Shown in pieces: positions 8,648 to 18,083 of a stretch of DNA of 60,433 bases. A program made the position numbers and the translations under genes. The stretch covers positions 1 to 60,433 of the forward strand of contig NZ_FMZD01000015.1 in the NCBI RefSeq assembly GCF_900101525.1, written 5' to 3'. This DNA is from Marinilactibacillus psychrotolerans. Lineage in GTDB: Bacteria; Bacillota; Bacilli; Lactobacillales; Carnobacteriaceae_A. Numbering within the stretch: position 1 is the first letter of the stretch; each line of letters opens with the position of its first letter. The notes beneath the pieces are model-generated. The model made no database searches, was not told where the DNA came from, and was given only the letters and a program-made list of their open reading frames with translations.

Positions 8648-9505
8648 ATGAGTATTGCCGTTGTTACAGATAGTACAGCGTATTTATCTCATGAACAATA
8701 TGATTTATATAATATCTATTCAGTGCCTTTATCTTGTATAGTTCAAAATGAAGTATACAAAGAAGAGATAGATATTACTTCAGAAGAGTTCTTTTTAAAA
8801 GTACGAGAAATGGAGAAACTGCCTACCAGTTCACAACCTACTGTTGGAGATTTTACTGCACTTTATGAAGAATTAGGAAAACAATATGATGCCATTATTA
8901 GTATACATTTATCGAGTGGAATTTCTGGAACTTATCAAAATGCAGTAAGTGTATCTCAAGCGGTTGAGCATGTTGCGATTTATCCTTATGATTCTGAACT
9001 AGCTGCTGCAGGACAAGCCTTTCAAGTGATAGAAGCTGCTAAATTAGCACAAAAAGGTGCAACAGTTGAAGAGATTCTAAAAAAATTAGATCAGGTTAAA
9101 GAAGCAACAGAACTATATTTTGTGGTAGATGATTTGACAAACCTTGTGAAAGGTGGCAGGTTATCAAGAGCTGCAGGAAGTGTAGCGACCTTATTAAGTA
9201 TCAAACCAGTTCTAACATTTGTCGATGGATTGATCGTGCCTTTTGATAAAATACGTACAAAGAAAAAAGCTTTAAGAAAAATTGAAACTTTATTAGAAAA
9301 ATCTGTGCGTTCTTCCGAATATCCAATCCAAGCCACTGTGGTACATGCTTTTAGTGAGCAAGAGGGCTTAGAGTTCAAAGAAAAGATGGAAGCTGAGTTT
9401 CCAACTGTAGAGTTTAATCTCAGCTTTTTAGGTCCTGTTATTGGTGTGCATACGGGTGAAGGAGCAATCGGAATGACATGGACTATCAAGACAAATGATG
9501 AGTAA
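8648..9505 (+). CDS. DegV family fatty-acid-binding protein
   Basis: A 285-aa DegV-family protein. These bind fatty acids in a pocket between two alpha/beta domains and, in some Firmicutes, serve as FakB subunits that present fatty acids to the kinase FakA. The N-terminus has VVTDSTAYLS; PTSSQPTVGDF near residue 59 and IHLSSGISGTYQNA near 90 form the lipid headgroup region. GGRLSRAAGSVATLLSIKP near 170 is also diagnostic. No fakA is in the window. The gene is monocistronic, followed by a terminator, and sits before comFA as in Bacillus. Confidence 0.92.
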   Translation: MSIAVVTDSTAYLSHEQYDLYNIYSVPLSCIVQNEVYKEEIDITSEEFFLKVREMEKLPTSSQPTVGDFTALYEELGKQYDAIISIHLSSGISGTYQNAVSVSQAVEHVAIYPYDSELAAAGQAFQVIEAAKLAQKGATVEEILKKLDQVKEATELYFVVDDLTNLVKGGRLSRAAGSVATLLSIKPVLTFVDGLIVPFDKIRTKKKALRKIETLLEKSVRSSEYPIQATVVHAFSEQEGLEFKEKMEAEFPTVEFNLSFLGPVIGVHTGEGAIGMTWTIKTNDE

Positions 9506-9544
9506 AGATAAGCCAAGATTAAATAACATAATCACTTTTAGTTG

Positions 9545-9573
9545 AACTAGCGTATTTATACGCTAGTTTTTTT
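9545..9573 (+). terminator. Terminator after degV
   Basis: AACTAGCGTAT pairs perfectly with ATACGCTAGTT and is followed by seven T. Confidence 0.92.
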
Positions 9574-9658
9574 GTTTCTCTGAATAAAAAAAGTTAGTTT
9601 ATTAAAATATAAACCAGTATATAAGTAGAAGATTTTATATACAGGAGGTCGCTGAAAA

Positions 9659-11026
9659 ATGAAGATGTATGATGAATCTATTTTATTTGGTAGAGAGGTT
9701 ATGAGACAAGAAATAAATGAAAGTGATTTAATTAATAATACACAATTAAAAATAGAAATAACTTCAGGATTTGTTAAGCGAAAAGAAAAGGAGTATTGTC
9801 GAAGATGTAATGCTTCTGTGTACCCTATACCGCATAACGAGTGTTACTGTAAACAGCCTTGTACTTACTGTACGAACTGTATACAAATGGGTAAAGTCAG
9901 AAGATGTAGTAAGTTTTATCATCTTCCAGAACCGAATCTTTTTAAAAAGTCTGCTGAACCTATTCTACAGTGGAAAGGCACATTGTCTCAACAACAAGAA
10001 GAAGCATCTAAGGAGATTGTTCAATCAATTGAACAAAATGAAACACGACTACTATGGGCTGTTGCTGGAGCTGGGAAAACAGAAATGCTTTTTTCCGGTA
10101 TAGAAACTGCTATTAGACAAAATAAGCGAATTTGTCTTGCTTCTCCAAGGGTAGATGTTTGCTTAGAACTGGCCCCACGAATCAGAAAAGCATTCCCCAC
10201 AGTCACAACGAATGTTTTATATGGAGAGATGGAAACAGCGTATACTTATACACAATTAGTAATTGCTACGACGCATCAATTATATCGATTCAAAGAGGCC
10301 TTTGATCTACTAATAATTGATGAAATAGATGCATTTCCATATAAAGTAGAGGATTCTTTACAATTTGCTGCAGAAAAATCTCGGAAGAAAGAGTCTGCAC
10401 TTATTTATCTCACTGCAACGCCAGACAGAAATTATCAGAAAAAAATTAGACAAAATAAAATCTCGGCAAGTATTTTGCCAGCCAGATATCATGGACATCC
10501 TTTACCAATACCTGTAAAAGTCAAAGAAAGTGAATGGAAAAGACGTTTATTAAATAATACATATAAAACAAAAATATATAAGAAAATAAAGGAATTATTA
10601 AGATTAGAAAAAAGATTTTTATTATTCGTTCCCAATATTAAATGGATGAACCAGTTTGAACTTGTTTTAAGAAAATGTATTCCAGGTGCAAGGTTTGAAG
10701 CCGTTCATTCAGAAGACACGGAAAGGAAAAAAAAGGTTCAGAAGATGCGAGATGAAAAGCTTGAATTTCTAATAACCACCACAATACTAGAAAGAGGTGT
10801 TACTTTTAAAAATATTGATGTACTCGTTATTGGGGCTGATGATCCAATTTATACAGAATCGGCATTAGTACAGATTGCGGGTCGCGTAGGACGTTCCCCA
10901 GATTATCCTACGGGAGAAGTGATTTATTATCATGATGGACTGACTCGAGATATAAAAAGAGCAATCAAACAAATACAAAGAATGAATAGGATCGCAAAAA
11001 GCAAAGGATTAATAAAAAATGAATAA
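9659..11026 (+). CDS. comFA: ComFA, ATP-dependent competence DNA-uptake helicase
   Basis: ComFA is a membrane-associated DEAD-like ATPase that helps draw transforming single-stranded DNA through ComEC. The 455-aa protein has an N-terminal four-cysteine zinc region (CRRC, CYC, CTYCTNC, about residues 45-75), Walker A GAGKTE (about 135), Walker B IIDEID (about 220), YLTATP (motif III) and the C-terminal helicase motifs ILERGVTFKN and QIAGRVGRS. AGGAGG precedes the ATG. comFC overlaps its end by 8 bp. No ComK- or ComX-type site was recognised upstream. Confidence 0.95.
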   Translation: MKMYDESILFGREVMRQEINESDLINNTQLKIEITSGFVKRKEKEYCRRCNASVYPIPHNECYCKQPCTYCTNCIQMGKVRRCSKFYHLPEPNLFKKSAEPILQWKGTLSQQQEEASKEIVQSIEQNETRLLWAVAGAGKTEMLFSGIETAIRQNKRICLASPRVDVCLELAPRIRKAFPTVTTNVLYGEMETAYTYTQLVIATTHQLYRFKEAFDLLIIDEIDAFPYKVEDSLQFAAEKSRKKESALIYLTATPDRNYQKKIRQNKISASILPARYHGHPLPIPVKVKESEWKRRLLNNTYKTKIYKKIKELLRLEKRFLLFVPNIKWMNQFELVLRKCIPGARFEAVHSEDTERKKKVQKMRDEKLEFLITTTILERGVTFKNIDVLVIGADDPIYTESALVQIAGRVGRSPDYPTGEVIYYHDGLTRDIKRAIKQIQRMNRIAKSKGLIKNE

Positions 11027-11714
11027 ATGTATATGGTGTAATAAAGAAATAATTGCAAACTGTTCAGTCTCTCAGTTACTGACATTTAAGAAATTAGATC
11101 CACAAATAATTTGCGAAGACTGTGAATTGAAATTCGATCCAATTGAAATGACTAAATGCTGTCCGAATTGTCACCGAAAGCAAATGGACCAATTGATCTG
11201 TCAAGATTGTCTGAAATGGCAAAAAAAATATCCGAGCTATTTTCTTAAACATGATGCACTTTATTCGTATAATGAGTTTGGGAAAAAATGGATGGAGCGT
11301 TTTAAGTTTACTGGAGATGTACGTGTGGCAAAAATGGTAGCTGAGAAATTATCGAAAGCAATTAAAAGGCATAAAGAGGTTGATATAATTATTCCTATTC
11401 CAATTTCAAATAAAAGTTTCGAGAACAGAGGATTTAATCAGACGGAAATCTTATTAAACATAGCAGAGGTACCATTTGTAACTATCTTAGAAAATAGGAG
11501 TATAGAAAAAAATCAAGTAACTAAGAATCGTCGAGAACGCTTAACCATAGTACAGCCGTTTTTTATAAAAAGTGAATTGAAAGATTCTGTTAGAGGTAAG
11601 AATGTTATGATTATCGATGATGTTTACACTACCGGCAGAACGATACTTTATGCGGTAGAATGTGTTTTAAGTGGTGGAGCGCGAAAAGTAGAGACTTTAT
11701 CTTTATTTAGATAA
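11019..11714 (+). CDS. comFC: ComFC, phosphoribosyltransferase-like competence protein
   Basis: A 231-aa ComF/GntX-type protein needed for efficient transformation and known to interact with ComFA. The N-terminal zinc ribbon has CIWC, CEDC, CPNC and CQDC between residues 4 and 65. The C-terminal PRTase domain carries IIPIPIS, the NRGFNQTE loop and the PRPP-binding VMIIDDVYTTGRT near 195-207. It overlaps comFA by 8 bp, indicating translational coupling. comFB, present in Bacillus, is absent. Confidence 0.95.
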   Translation: MNKCIWCNKEIIANCSVSQLLTFKKLDPQIICEDCELKFDPIEMTKCCPNCHRKQMDQLICQDCLKWQKKYPSYFLKHDALYSYNEFGKKWMERFKFTGDVRVAKMVAEKLSKAIKRHKEVDIIIPIPISNKSFENRGFNQTEILLNIAEVPFVTILENRSIEKNQVTKNRRERLTIVQPFFIKSELKDSVRGKNVMIIDDVYTTGRTILYAVECVLSGGARKVETLSLFR

Positions 11715-11742
11715 GATAATTAAATTAAATACAATAGATACA

Positions 11743-11771
11743 TTGAGAAAGTAACCGCTATCATGTATAAT
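11743..11771 (+). promoter_or_regulatory. hpf promoter
   Basis: TTGAGA at 11743-11748 and TATAAT at 11766-11771 with a 17-bp spacer, about 100 bp upstream of the hpf start. Confidence 0.75.
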
Positions 11772-11780
11772 GAAACTAAG

Positions 11781-11809
11781 TTAACAAACAAAAGTAAAGT
11801 GTTTGTTAA
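11781..11809 (+). promoter_or_regulatory. Perfect inverted repeat at the predicted 5' end of the hpf mRNA
   Basis: TTAACAAACA (11781-11790) and TGTTTGTTAA (11800-11809) form a perfect 10-bp stem with a 9-base loop. It starts about 10 bp after the -10 box, so it would be almost at the mRNA 5' end. It could be an mRNA-stabilising stem-loop or a regulator-binding palindrome. Confidence 0.65.
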
Positions 11810-11874
11810 AGAATTATTTTAAGATGTGTGCTAAAATGACTCAAAGTAAAATAGATTTGGAAGGGTGAAGCAAT

Positions 11875-12453
11875 ATGCTAAGATACAATGTTCGCGGAGA
11901 AAACATAGAAGTGACCCAAGCAATTAGGGAATATGTTGAGAAAAAAGTAGGTAAAATCGAAAAATACTTTAAAGATGTGCCTGAAGCTAGTGCGCATGTT
12001 AACCTTAAAACCTACTCTGATAAAACTGCGAAAGTAGAAGTTACAGTACCACTTCCTTATATCGTCTTACGTGCGGAAGAAACTTCTCCAGATTTATATG
12101 GAAGTGTTGATCTGGTAGTAAGCAAACTTGAAAGACAAATGAGAAAATATAAAACTAAAATCAATCGCAAAAACCGTAGATCACAAGGTGTTGATGTGCC
12201 ACAACCAACAAATCCTGACTTATGGGCAGATCTTGATATTGATGATGAAGATACAGCGAATGAAGAAGAAATTGGAGCAGCTATTGTACGTACAAAACGT
12301 CTAAGTTTGAAACCAATGGATGCTGAAGAAGCAATTCTACAAATGGATATGCTGGGACATAATTTCTTTATCTTTGAAGACGCTGACACTAACGGATCAA
12401 GTATCGTGTATAAACGTAAAGATGGGAAATATGGATTGATTGAAACAGATTAA
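11875..12453 (+). CDS. hpf: Long-form ribosome hibernation promoting factor
   Basis: The 192-aa protein has the N-terminal RaiA/YfiA domain (residues 1-100, beginning MLRYNVRGENIEVT), which blocks the 30S decoding region. An acidic linker follows (about 110-130), then a C-terminal dimerisation domain (about 132-190, VRTKRLSLKPMDAEEAILQMDMLGHNFF) that joins two 70S ribosomes into 100S particles. The two-domain length is typical of Firmicutes. A GGAAGGGTG motif precedes ATG 11875. It is a single-gene unit with its own promoter and terminator; the Bacillus yvyD is likewise just before secA. Confidence 0.96.
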   Translation: MLRYNVRGENIEVTQAIREYVEKKVGKIEKYFKDVPEASAHVNLKTYSDKTAKVEVTVPLPYIVLRAEETSPDLYGSVDLVVSKLERQMRKYKTKINRKNRRSQGVDVPQPTNPDLWADLDIDDEDTANEEEIGAAIVRTKRLSLKPMDAEEAILQMDMLGHNFFIFEDADTNGSSIVYKRKDGKYGLIETD

Positions 12454-12479
12454 GGAATATTAATGAAGAAACAATCAGT

Positions 12480-12511
12480 AAAAAGGTGAGCAAACTATGC
12501 TCACCTTTTTT
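12480..12511 (+). terminator. Terminator after hpf
   Basis: AAAAGGTGAGC pairs with GCTCACCTTTT and ends in a T-run. It is intact although an IS element was inserted directly downstream. Confidence 0.9.
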
Positions 12512-12528
12512 ATGTCTTGAATATACAC

Positions 12529-13620
12529 TTTAAGTGCAACACTTAATCCTTAAAAAAGACCCATAGCTAAATTCCAGTTAAAATAGGGTTGTCCAGAACA
12601 CTATTTGAAAGGAAGATAGCTATGAGCCACTATAACCATCTTACAATATTTGAAAGAGAAAAACTATTTTTAATGTTCAACCAAGGTCATTCTATTCGCA
12701 CTATTGCCGCTGCCGTCGACCGAAGTCCGTCAACGATCTCTAGAGAACTGAAACGTAATTTTAAGAATGGGACTTATTCTCCTATCCTTGCTCAGATCTT
12801 ATATTCTTACAGAAAGCAAAACTGTGGGCGAAAGTTGATTTTGTCTAATCCCAAGGTGTGGAAAATCGTTCGAAGGCTATTCGTAGAAGAGCAATGGTCA
12901 CCTGAAGAGATTTCCTATCGATTGAAAGACGAACAGGTAGATATCCATATAAGTTACACGACAATTTATCGCGGAATCTACAGTGGAGTCTTTGAAACAG
13001 AACCACTCAGTAAAAGAAACCGCGGGCTGGTTCGTTCTCTCAGACACCGTGGAAAAACTAGACATACGAAACATCATATTGAGAGAAGAGGTAAAATACA
13101 GATCTCTAATACGATTCATGAGCGTCCAGCTACTGCTAATGATCGTTCTGAAATTGGTCATTGGGAGGCAGACACAGTGGCTGGTAAGACGGGTGGTGCT
13201 TGTTTAGTTACGCTTACCGACCGTAGATCAAGATACTTGATGAGTGGAAAAATCGAGAAAAAACGATCTGAACTAGTCAGAGATAAGATGATTCATTTAT
13301 TCTCTTCTATTGAGTCTAATCAAGTAAAATCAATTACTCCAGATCGCGGTAAGGAGTTCTCAAGACATTGGGAAATCACTAAAGCTCTTAATAACGTCCC
13401 ATTCTACTTTCCTGACCCACACGCTCCATGGCAACGAGGGACGAACGAAAACACTAACGGCCTATTAAGAGAGTATTTACCGAAAACAAAAGAGATGGAT
13501 ACGGTCACTGATCAGGTTGTAGATCAATATGTTCGCAAACTCAACTTACGCCCAAGGAAGTGTTTAAACTGGAAAACACCCTATGAAGTATTTTTTGGTG
13601 TAGCGTTGCACTTAATTTGA
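12529..13620 (+). mobile_element. IS30-family insertion sequence
   Basis: One transposase gene lies between short imperfect terminal inverted repeats. The left end TTAAGTGCAACACT (12530-12543) matches the reverse complement of the right end (13602-13615) at 13 of 14 positions. The outer edges are approximate by a few bases and I could not define the target duplication. The element sits between the hpf terminator and secA, so no gene is broken. Confidence 0.85.
12622..13620 (+). CDS. IS30-family transposase
   Basis: A 332-aa DDE transposase. The N-terminal HTH (residues 1-55) contains HLTIFEREKLFLMFNQGHSI and AAAVDRSPSTISRELKRN, typical of IS30. The catalytic core has GHWEADTV (first Asp), ITPDRGKEF (second Asp) and PWQRGTNENTNGLLREY (Glu). 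The start was set to ATG 12622 (MSHYNHLTIFERE) after GAAAGGAAG; the upstream in-frame start at 12589 would add 11 unlikely residues. It looks intact and may be active. The stop codon lies at the right inverted repeat. Confidence 0.93.
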   Translation: MSHYNHLTIFEREKLFLMFNQGHSIRTIAAAVDRSPSTISRELKRNFKNGTYSPILAQILYSYRKQNCGRKLILSNPKVWKIVRRLFVEEQWSPEEISYRLKDEQVDIHISYTTIYRGIYSGVFETEPLSKRNRGLVRSLRHRGKTRHTKHHIERRGKIQISNTIHERPATANDRSEIGHWEADTVAGKTGGACLVTLTDRRSRYLMSGKIEKKRSELVRDKMIHLFSSIESNQVKSITPDRGKEFSRHWEITKALNNVPFYFPDPHAPWQRGTNENTNGLLREYLPKTKEMDTVTDQVVDQYVRKLNLRPRKCLNWKTPYEVFFGVALHLI

Positions 13621-13846
13621 CAATTCAAGGTTTAAAATAGATTTTATGGTGGTCATATAGAATTGAGGATACAGGTCTCAACAGGTAATTATTATATTTT
13701 TTGTAAATAGCTTTACAGCACGATAACCGGGCTTTTTTTTGAGAAACAATAATGGTATGATAGTATAGTATGAAAATCGGTTAGTTTAACTTTTGATATA
13801 TAATAATAATGAAGAGATTACACAATTAAAGAGGAGATTTGTATAA

Positions 13847-16312
13847 ATGGCTCACTTACTTAAAAATTTATTTGATAACGATAAGAAAGAATTACGTCGT
13901 TATGGAAAAATTGCCGACCGTATTGAAAGCATGGAAGAAGAAATGGCTGCTTTATCTGATGAAGAGTTGAAAGCTCGCACACAAGAATTCAAGTCACGTT
14001 ACCACAATGGAGAAACTTTGGATGATCTATTACCTGAAGCTTTTGCTACTATTCGTGAAGCGGCTAAACGTGTATTAGGGTTGTTTCCTTTCCGTGTACA
14101 GTTGATGGGGGGGATGTCACTCCATGAAGGTAATATCGCTGAAATGAAAACAGGTGAAGGTAAGACATTAACCGCTACTATGCCGGTTTATTTAAATGCC
14201 ATTTCTGGTGAAGGGGTGCACGTTGTAACAGTTAATGATTATCTGGCTACTCGTGATGCTGAAGAAATGGGAGAATTATATCGTTGGATGGGATTGACAG
14301 TCGGATTGAATCTGAATGGAAAAAATTCCAGCGAGAAACGTGAAGCATACATTTGTGATATAACTTATTCTACTAATAATGAACTAGGGTTCGATTATTT
14401 AAGAGACAATATGGTTGTATACAAAGAACAAATGGTACAAAGACCGTTAAACTTTGCAATTCTTGATGAGGTAGACTCGATTTTAGTTGATGAGGCGAGA
14501 ACGCCGTTGATTATTTCTGGACAAGCGAATCGTTCGACTTCTTTCTACACTCGTTGTGACTTCTTTGTTAAAGGGTTGAAAGAAGAAGAAGACTATACTA
14601 TAGACCTGCAGTCAAAATCCATTTCGTTAACAGAAGAAGGAATCGAAAAAGCTGAAAAAACTTTCCGAGTAAACAATTTATATGATTTGGAAAATCAAAC
14701 TTTAATCCACCATTTAGATCAGTCTCTAAGAGCTAACTATATTATGCTATTAGATATTGATTACGTGGTTGATAATGAAGAAGTCAAGATCGTTGATCAG
14801 TTTACTGGTCGTATTATGGATGGACGTCGTTATTCTGATGGATTGCATCAGGCTATTGAAGCTAAAGAAAGCGTTGAGATTCAGAAAGAATCTAAAACAA
14901 TGGCAACCATTACCTTCCAGAACTACTTCCGTATGTATAAGAAACTGTCTGGGATGACTGGTACAGCTAAAACAGAAGAAGAAGAATTCCGTGAAATTTA
15001 TAATATGAATGTTATTGCAATTCCAACAAACCGAGAATTGATTCGTGACGATCGTGATGATTTGTTGTATCCAACTTTAGAAAGTAAATTTAATGCTGTT
15101 GCTCAAGATATTAAAGAGCGTCATGAAAAAGGTCAGCCTATTCTAGTTGGTACAGTAGCTGTTGAAACTTCTGAAAGAATCAGTCGCTTATTAAAAAAAG
15201 AAGGCGTTCCACACGAAGTTTTAAATGCGAAAAACCATTTCAGAGAAGCGGAAATTGTTGTGAACGCTGGCCAGCCGGGAGCCGTTACGATCGCTACCAA
15301 TATGGCTGGACGTGGGACAGATATTAAATTAGGTCCTGGGGTTAAAGAATTAGGCGGACTGGCTGTAATTGGTACTGAAAGACACGAATCAAGACGTATT
15401 GATAATCAGTTGCGTGGGCGTTCTGGTCGTCAGGGAGATCCTGGAGTTTCCCAATTTTATTTATCTCTAGAAGATGATTTAATGAAACGATTTGGATCTG
15501 AACGTATTCGTATGGTATTAGAACAATTGAAAATTTCAGAAGATGATGCGGTTATCCAAAGTCGCATGATTAGTCGTCAAGTGGAATCAGCACAAAAACG
15601 TGTTGAAGGAAACAACTACGATACTCGTAGAAATGTTCTGAAATACGATGATGTTATGCGTGAACAGCGTGAAGTTATCTACAACCAAAGACAAGAAGTT
15701 ATTCTTGAAGAAGAGTCGTTAAACTATGTAACAGTTCCAATGATTCGCAGAACCATTGAACGTTATGTTCAATTAAATACGCAACAAGAAGATAGAAGTA
15801 AATGGAATCTTTCTCATATTGTTGAATTTGCTCATACAGTTCTAGTACATCCTGAGCAGTTATCAGAAGATGATCTTAAAGATAAATCAGCTGCAGAAAT
15901 TGAAGAAATTCTAGTTGACTTAGCTCGAGAAAATTATGAAGAGAAAACCAATCAGTTGAATGGAAAAGAACAAGTGTTAGAATTCGAGAAAGTAGTTGTT
16001 TTGCGAGTGGTAGACCGTAAATGGACTGATCATATTGATCAAATGGATCAATTACGTCAGGGGATTGGCTTACGTTCTTATGGTCAATTTAATCCTTTAA
16101 CAGAATATCAGCAAGAAGGATTTACTTTATTTGAAGATATGATCGGTGAAATTGAATATGAAGTAACACGTCTATTGATGAAATCACAGATCCGTCAAAA
16201 CTTGCAGCGTGAACAAGCTACACCGAATAGTAGCAAGAAAAAGGCAAAACGCGGACAAGCAAAGAAACCAACCTTTTCACATGACGAAGAAACACATACA
16301 AGATTAGGATAG
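13847..16312 (+). CDS. secA: SecA, preprotein translocase ATPase
   Basis: SecA drives unfolded secretory proteins through SecYEG. The 821-aa protein has NBD1 with Walker A GEGKTLT (about residue 101) and [16 protein letters not shown] (about 205), a preprotein cross-linking domain, NBD2 with [10 protein letters not shown] and [10 protein letters not shown], then the helical scaffold and wing. The C-terminus is Lys-rich ([12 protein letters not shown]) and ends HTRLG. The zinc-binding SEC-C motif found at the end of many SecA proteins is absent, as in several lactobacilli. An AGAGGAG motif precedes the ATG. A possible promoter (TTGAGA ... TAGTAT) lies at 13739-13766, downstream of the IS30 copy. 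Confidence 0.97.
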   Translation: MAHLLKNLFDNDKKELRRYGKIADRIESMEEEMAALSDEELKARTQEFKSRYHNGETLDDLLPEAFATIREAAKRVLGLFPFRVQLMGGMSLHEGNIAEMKTGEGKTLTATMPVYLNAISGEGVHVVTVNDYLATRDAEEMGELYRWMGLTVGLNLNGKNSSEKREAYICDITYSTNNELGFDYLRDNMVVYKEQMVQRPLNFAILDEVDSILVDEARTPLIISGQANRSTSFYTRCDFFVKGLKEEEDYTIDLQSKSISLTEEGIEKAEKTFRVNNLYDLENQTLIHHLDQSLRANYIMLLDIDYVVDNEEVKIVDQFTGRIMDGRRYSDGLHQAIEAKESVEIQKESKTMATITFQNYFRMYKKLSGMTGTAKTEEEEFREIYNMNVIAIPTNRELIRDDRDDLLYPTLESKFNAVAQDIKERHEKGQPILVGTVAVETSERISRLLKKEGVPHEVLNAKNHFREAEIVVNAGQPGAVTIATNMAGRGTDIKLGPGVKELGGLAVIGTERHESRRIDNQLRGRSGRQGDPGVSQFYLSLEDDLMKRFGSERIRMVLEQLKISEDDAVIQSRMISRQVESAQKRVEGNNYDTRRNVLKYDDVMREQREVIYNQRQEVILEEESLNYVTVPMIRRTIERYVQLNTQQEDRSKWNLSHIVEFAHTVLVHPEQLSEDDLKDKSAAEIEEILVDLARENYEEKTNQLNGKEQVLEFEKVVVLRVVDRKWTDHIDQMDQLRQGIGLRSYGQFNPLTEYQQEGFTLFEDMIGEIEYEVTRLLMKSQIRQNLQREQATPNSSKKKAKRGQAKKPTFSHDEETHTRLG

Positions 16313-16531
16313 ATTGCGCGATAACTCATAATCAATAAAGTTGTACCCTCTTACAAAAATGAAGTATTGTTAAAATAAGAAAGCTAGACTGATTAAATAT
16401 CAATCTGTCTGTAGTAATTACCTAATTCTATAAAAGAAAGTAGCTTTAGAAACTGGTAAAAATACGCTTATTAATACAAATACTAATTGTAAGAGGGGAT
16501 TTTTCTACCCGAATTTTAGGAGGAACACATA

Positions 16532-17633
16532 ATGGAGATAAGTGAAATAAGGAATGCGTTACAGGCAGCGAGTCAAAAAGTATCAGATTTCAGGGGGTCT
16601 CTTTGACTTAGAGGCTATGGAAGTAGATATTGCAGAGTATGATGAACAAATGTCTGATCCGTCCTTTTGGAATGATCAACAAAAAGCACAAAAAATTATT
16701 GATGAAGCAAACAGTATAAAAAGTACCTACCAGTCTTTTCAATCTTTAGCAGATCAAGTTGAAGAATATGAAATAATGATGGGAATGTTAGAAGAAGAGC
16801 AAGATGCAGATATCCGAGCTGAATTAGAAGAAGGCGTACAAACACTGCAAAGTGATGTCGAAGCTTTTGAACTAGAAATGTTATTAAGTGAACCATATGA
16901 TAATAATAACGCCATTTTGGAAATTCATCCTGGAGCTGGAGGAACGGAGTCTCAAGACTGGGGAGAAATGCTTTATCGAATGTATACCAGATGGTTTGAT
17001 AAAAAAGGATTTTCATATGAAGTGCTTGATTACCAGAATGGAGAAGAAGCAGGAATCAAAAGTGTAACATTACTGGTAAAAGGGCAGCATGCGTACGGTT
17101 TGCTAAAAGCTGAAAAGGGTGTTCATAGACTAGTTAGAATATCACCATTCGATTCAAGTGGGCGTAGGCATACCTCGTTTGTATCTATAGATATCGCGCC
17201 TGAAATTAATGAAGATATCGATATTGAAATTAATCCAGATGATATCAGAGTAGATACGTATCGTGCTAGCGGAGCTGGCGGGCAACATATCAATAAAACA
17301 GAATCTGCTGTAAGAATTACTCACAAAGAAACGGGACTAGTAGCGGCGAGTCAAGCAGGAAGATCTCAGCTAGCGAACAAAGAACAAGCGATGAATATGT
17401 TAAAAGCGAAATTATACCAAAAAGAATTAGATGAAAAAGCGCAACAAATGGCTGCGATAAAAGGTGAACAAAAAGAAATCGGATGGGGCTCTCAAATTAG
17501 ATCATATGTATTCCATCCCTATTCTATGGTGAAAGATCATAGAACAAATGTTGAAAGTGGAAATACAGATGCTGTTATGGATGGCGAAATTGATCAGTTT
17601 ATTGAAGCGTACTTGCGTTCTCTAATACAATAA
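16532..17633 (+). CDS. prfB: Peptide chain release factor 2, programmed +1 frameshift
   Basis: RF2 terminates translation at UGA and UAA. The true start is ATG 16532, after TAGGAGG. The zero frame encodes 24 residues ([14 protein letters not shown]...) and stops at TGA 16604-16606. Skipping T16604 continues in the +1 frame ([19 protein letters not shown]) to 17633, giving 366 aa, the normal length. The GGQ motif ([14 protein letters not shown]) lies near residue 248. A conceptual translation without the frameshift loses the N-terminus and appears to start at 16554. It follows secA, as in Bacillus. Confidence 0.96.
16591..16607 (+). promoter_or_regulatory. RF2 autoregulatory +1 frameshift site
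   Basis: An internal Shine-Dalgarno-like AGGGGG lies 3 bases before the slippery CTT followed by TGA C. This is the conserved RF2 arrangement: low RF2 lets the ribosome slip +1 at CTT-T instead of terminating. Confidence 0.96.
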
Positions 17634-17645
17634 ATGAATAAGGTG

Positions 17646-17689
17646 AAGACTGTTTGAGGATAGAAAGGCTATCCAAAGCAGTCTTTTTT
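17646..17689 (+). terminator. Terminator after prfB
   Basis: AAGACTG pairs with CAGTCTT and GGATAG pairs with CTATCC inside it; a run of six T follows. Confidence 0.88.
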
Positions 17690-18083
17690 ACGTAAAAATT
17701 GAAAGTTCATAAGAAGTGTCAAAATTCGGACATATTTTTAATTTCAAATTATTACTCTTTTGTAACATAACAGAAATATATATAATCCCATAAAAAATCG
17801 AAATTAAAGGCCGTAGTGGGTTGTGTTTTGATTATAAAAAGAATATTTATGTAAAAAGTGGGGGAATACAGGGTGGATCTAAAGAAAACCAAGTTTAGAC
17901 CGTTCAGAATTATACAATCATGACTTTTTGAAATGTTTTTGTAATTGGATTAAAACAGACATCCGTAAATCCAATGATATACTAGAAAAGGCTTAAGACA
18001 AAGAAATAACTACTATGATTTATTGAGCAGAATGGCCTACCAGAATTGATAAGAATAAATATAAATAGATAGGTGATTATATA
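17690..18083 (+). promoter_or_regulatory. Long prfB-ftsE intergenic region with candidate promoters
   Basis: This ~390-bp stretch has no plausible gene. A promoter-like TTTGTA (17759) / TATAAT (17781-17786) with 16-bp spacing would give a leader of about 300 nt before ftsE. A separate inverted repeat, ATTGGATT (17944-17951) and AATCCAAT (17968-17975), is followed directly by a -10-like TATACT (17978-17983). I recognised no known riboswitch. ftsE translation begins after ATAGGTG. Confidence 0.45.

Noticed and set aside
9771-10103. 110-codon open frame inside comFA
   Set aside because: It overlaps conserved comFA coding sequence in another frame and has no family features.
17690-18083. Known riboswitch or T-box in the ftsE leader
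   Set aside because: No T-box sequence, specifier stem or recognisable riboswitch core was found.
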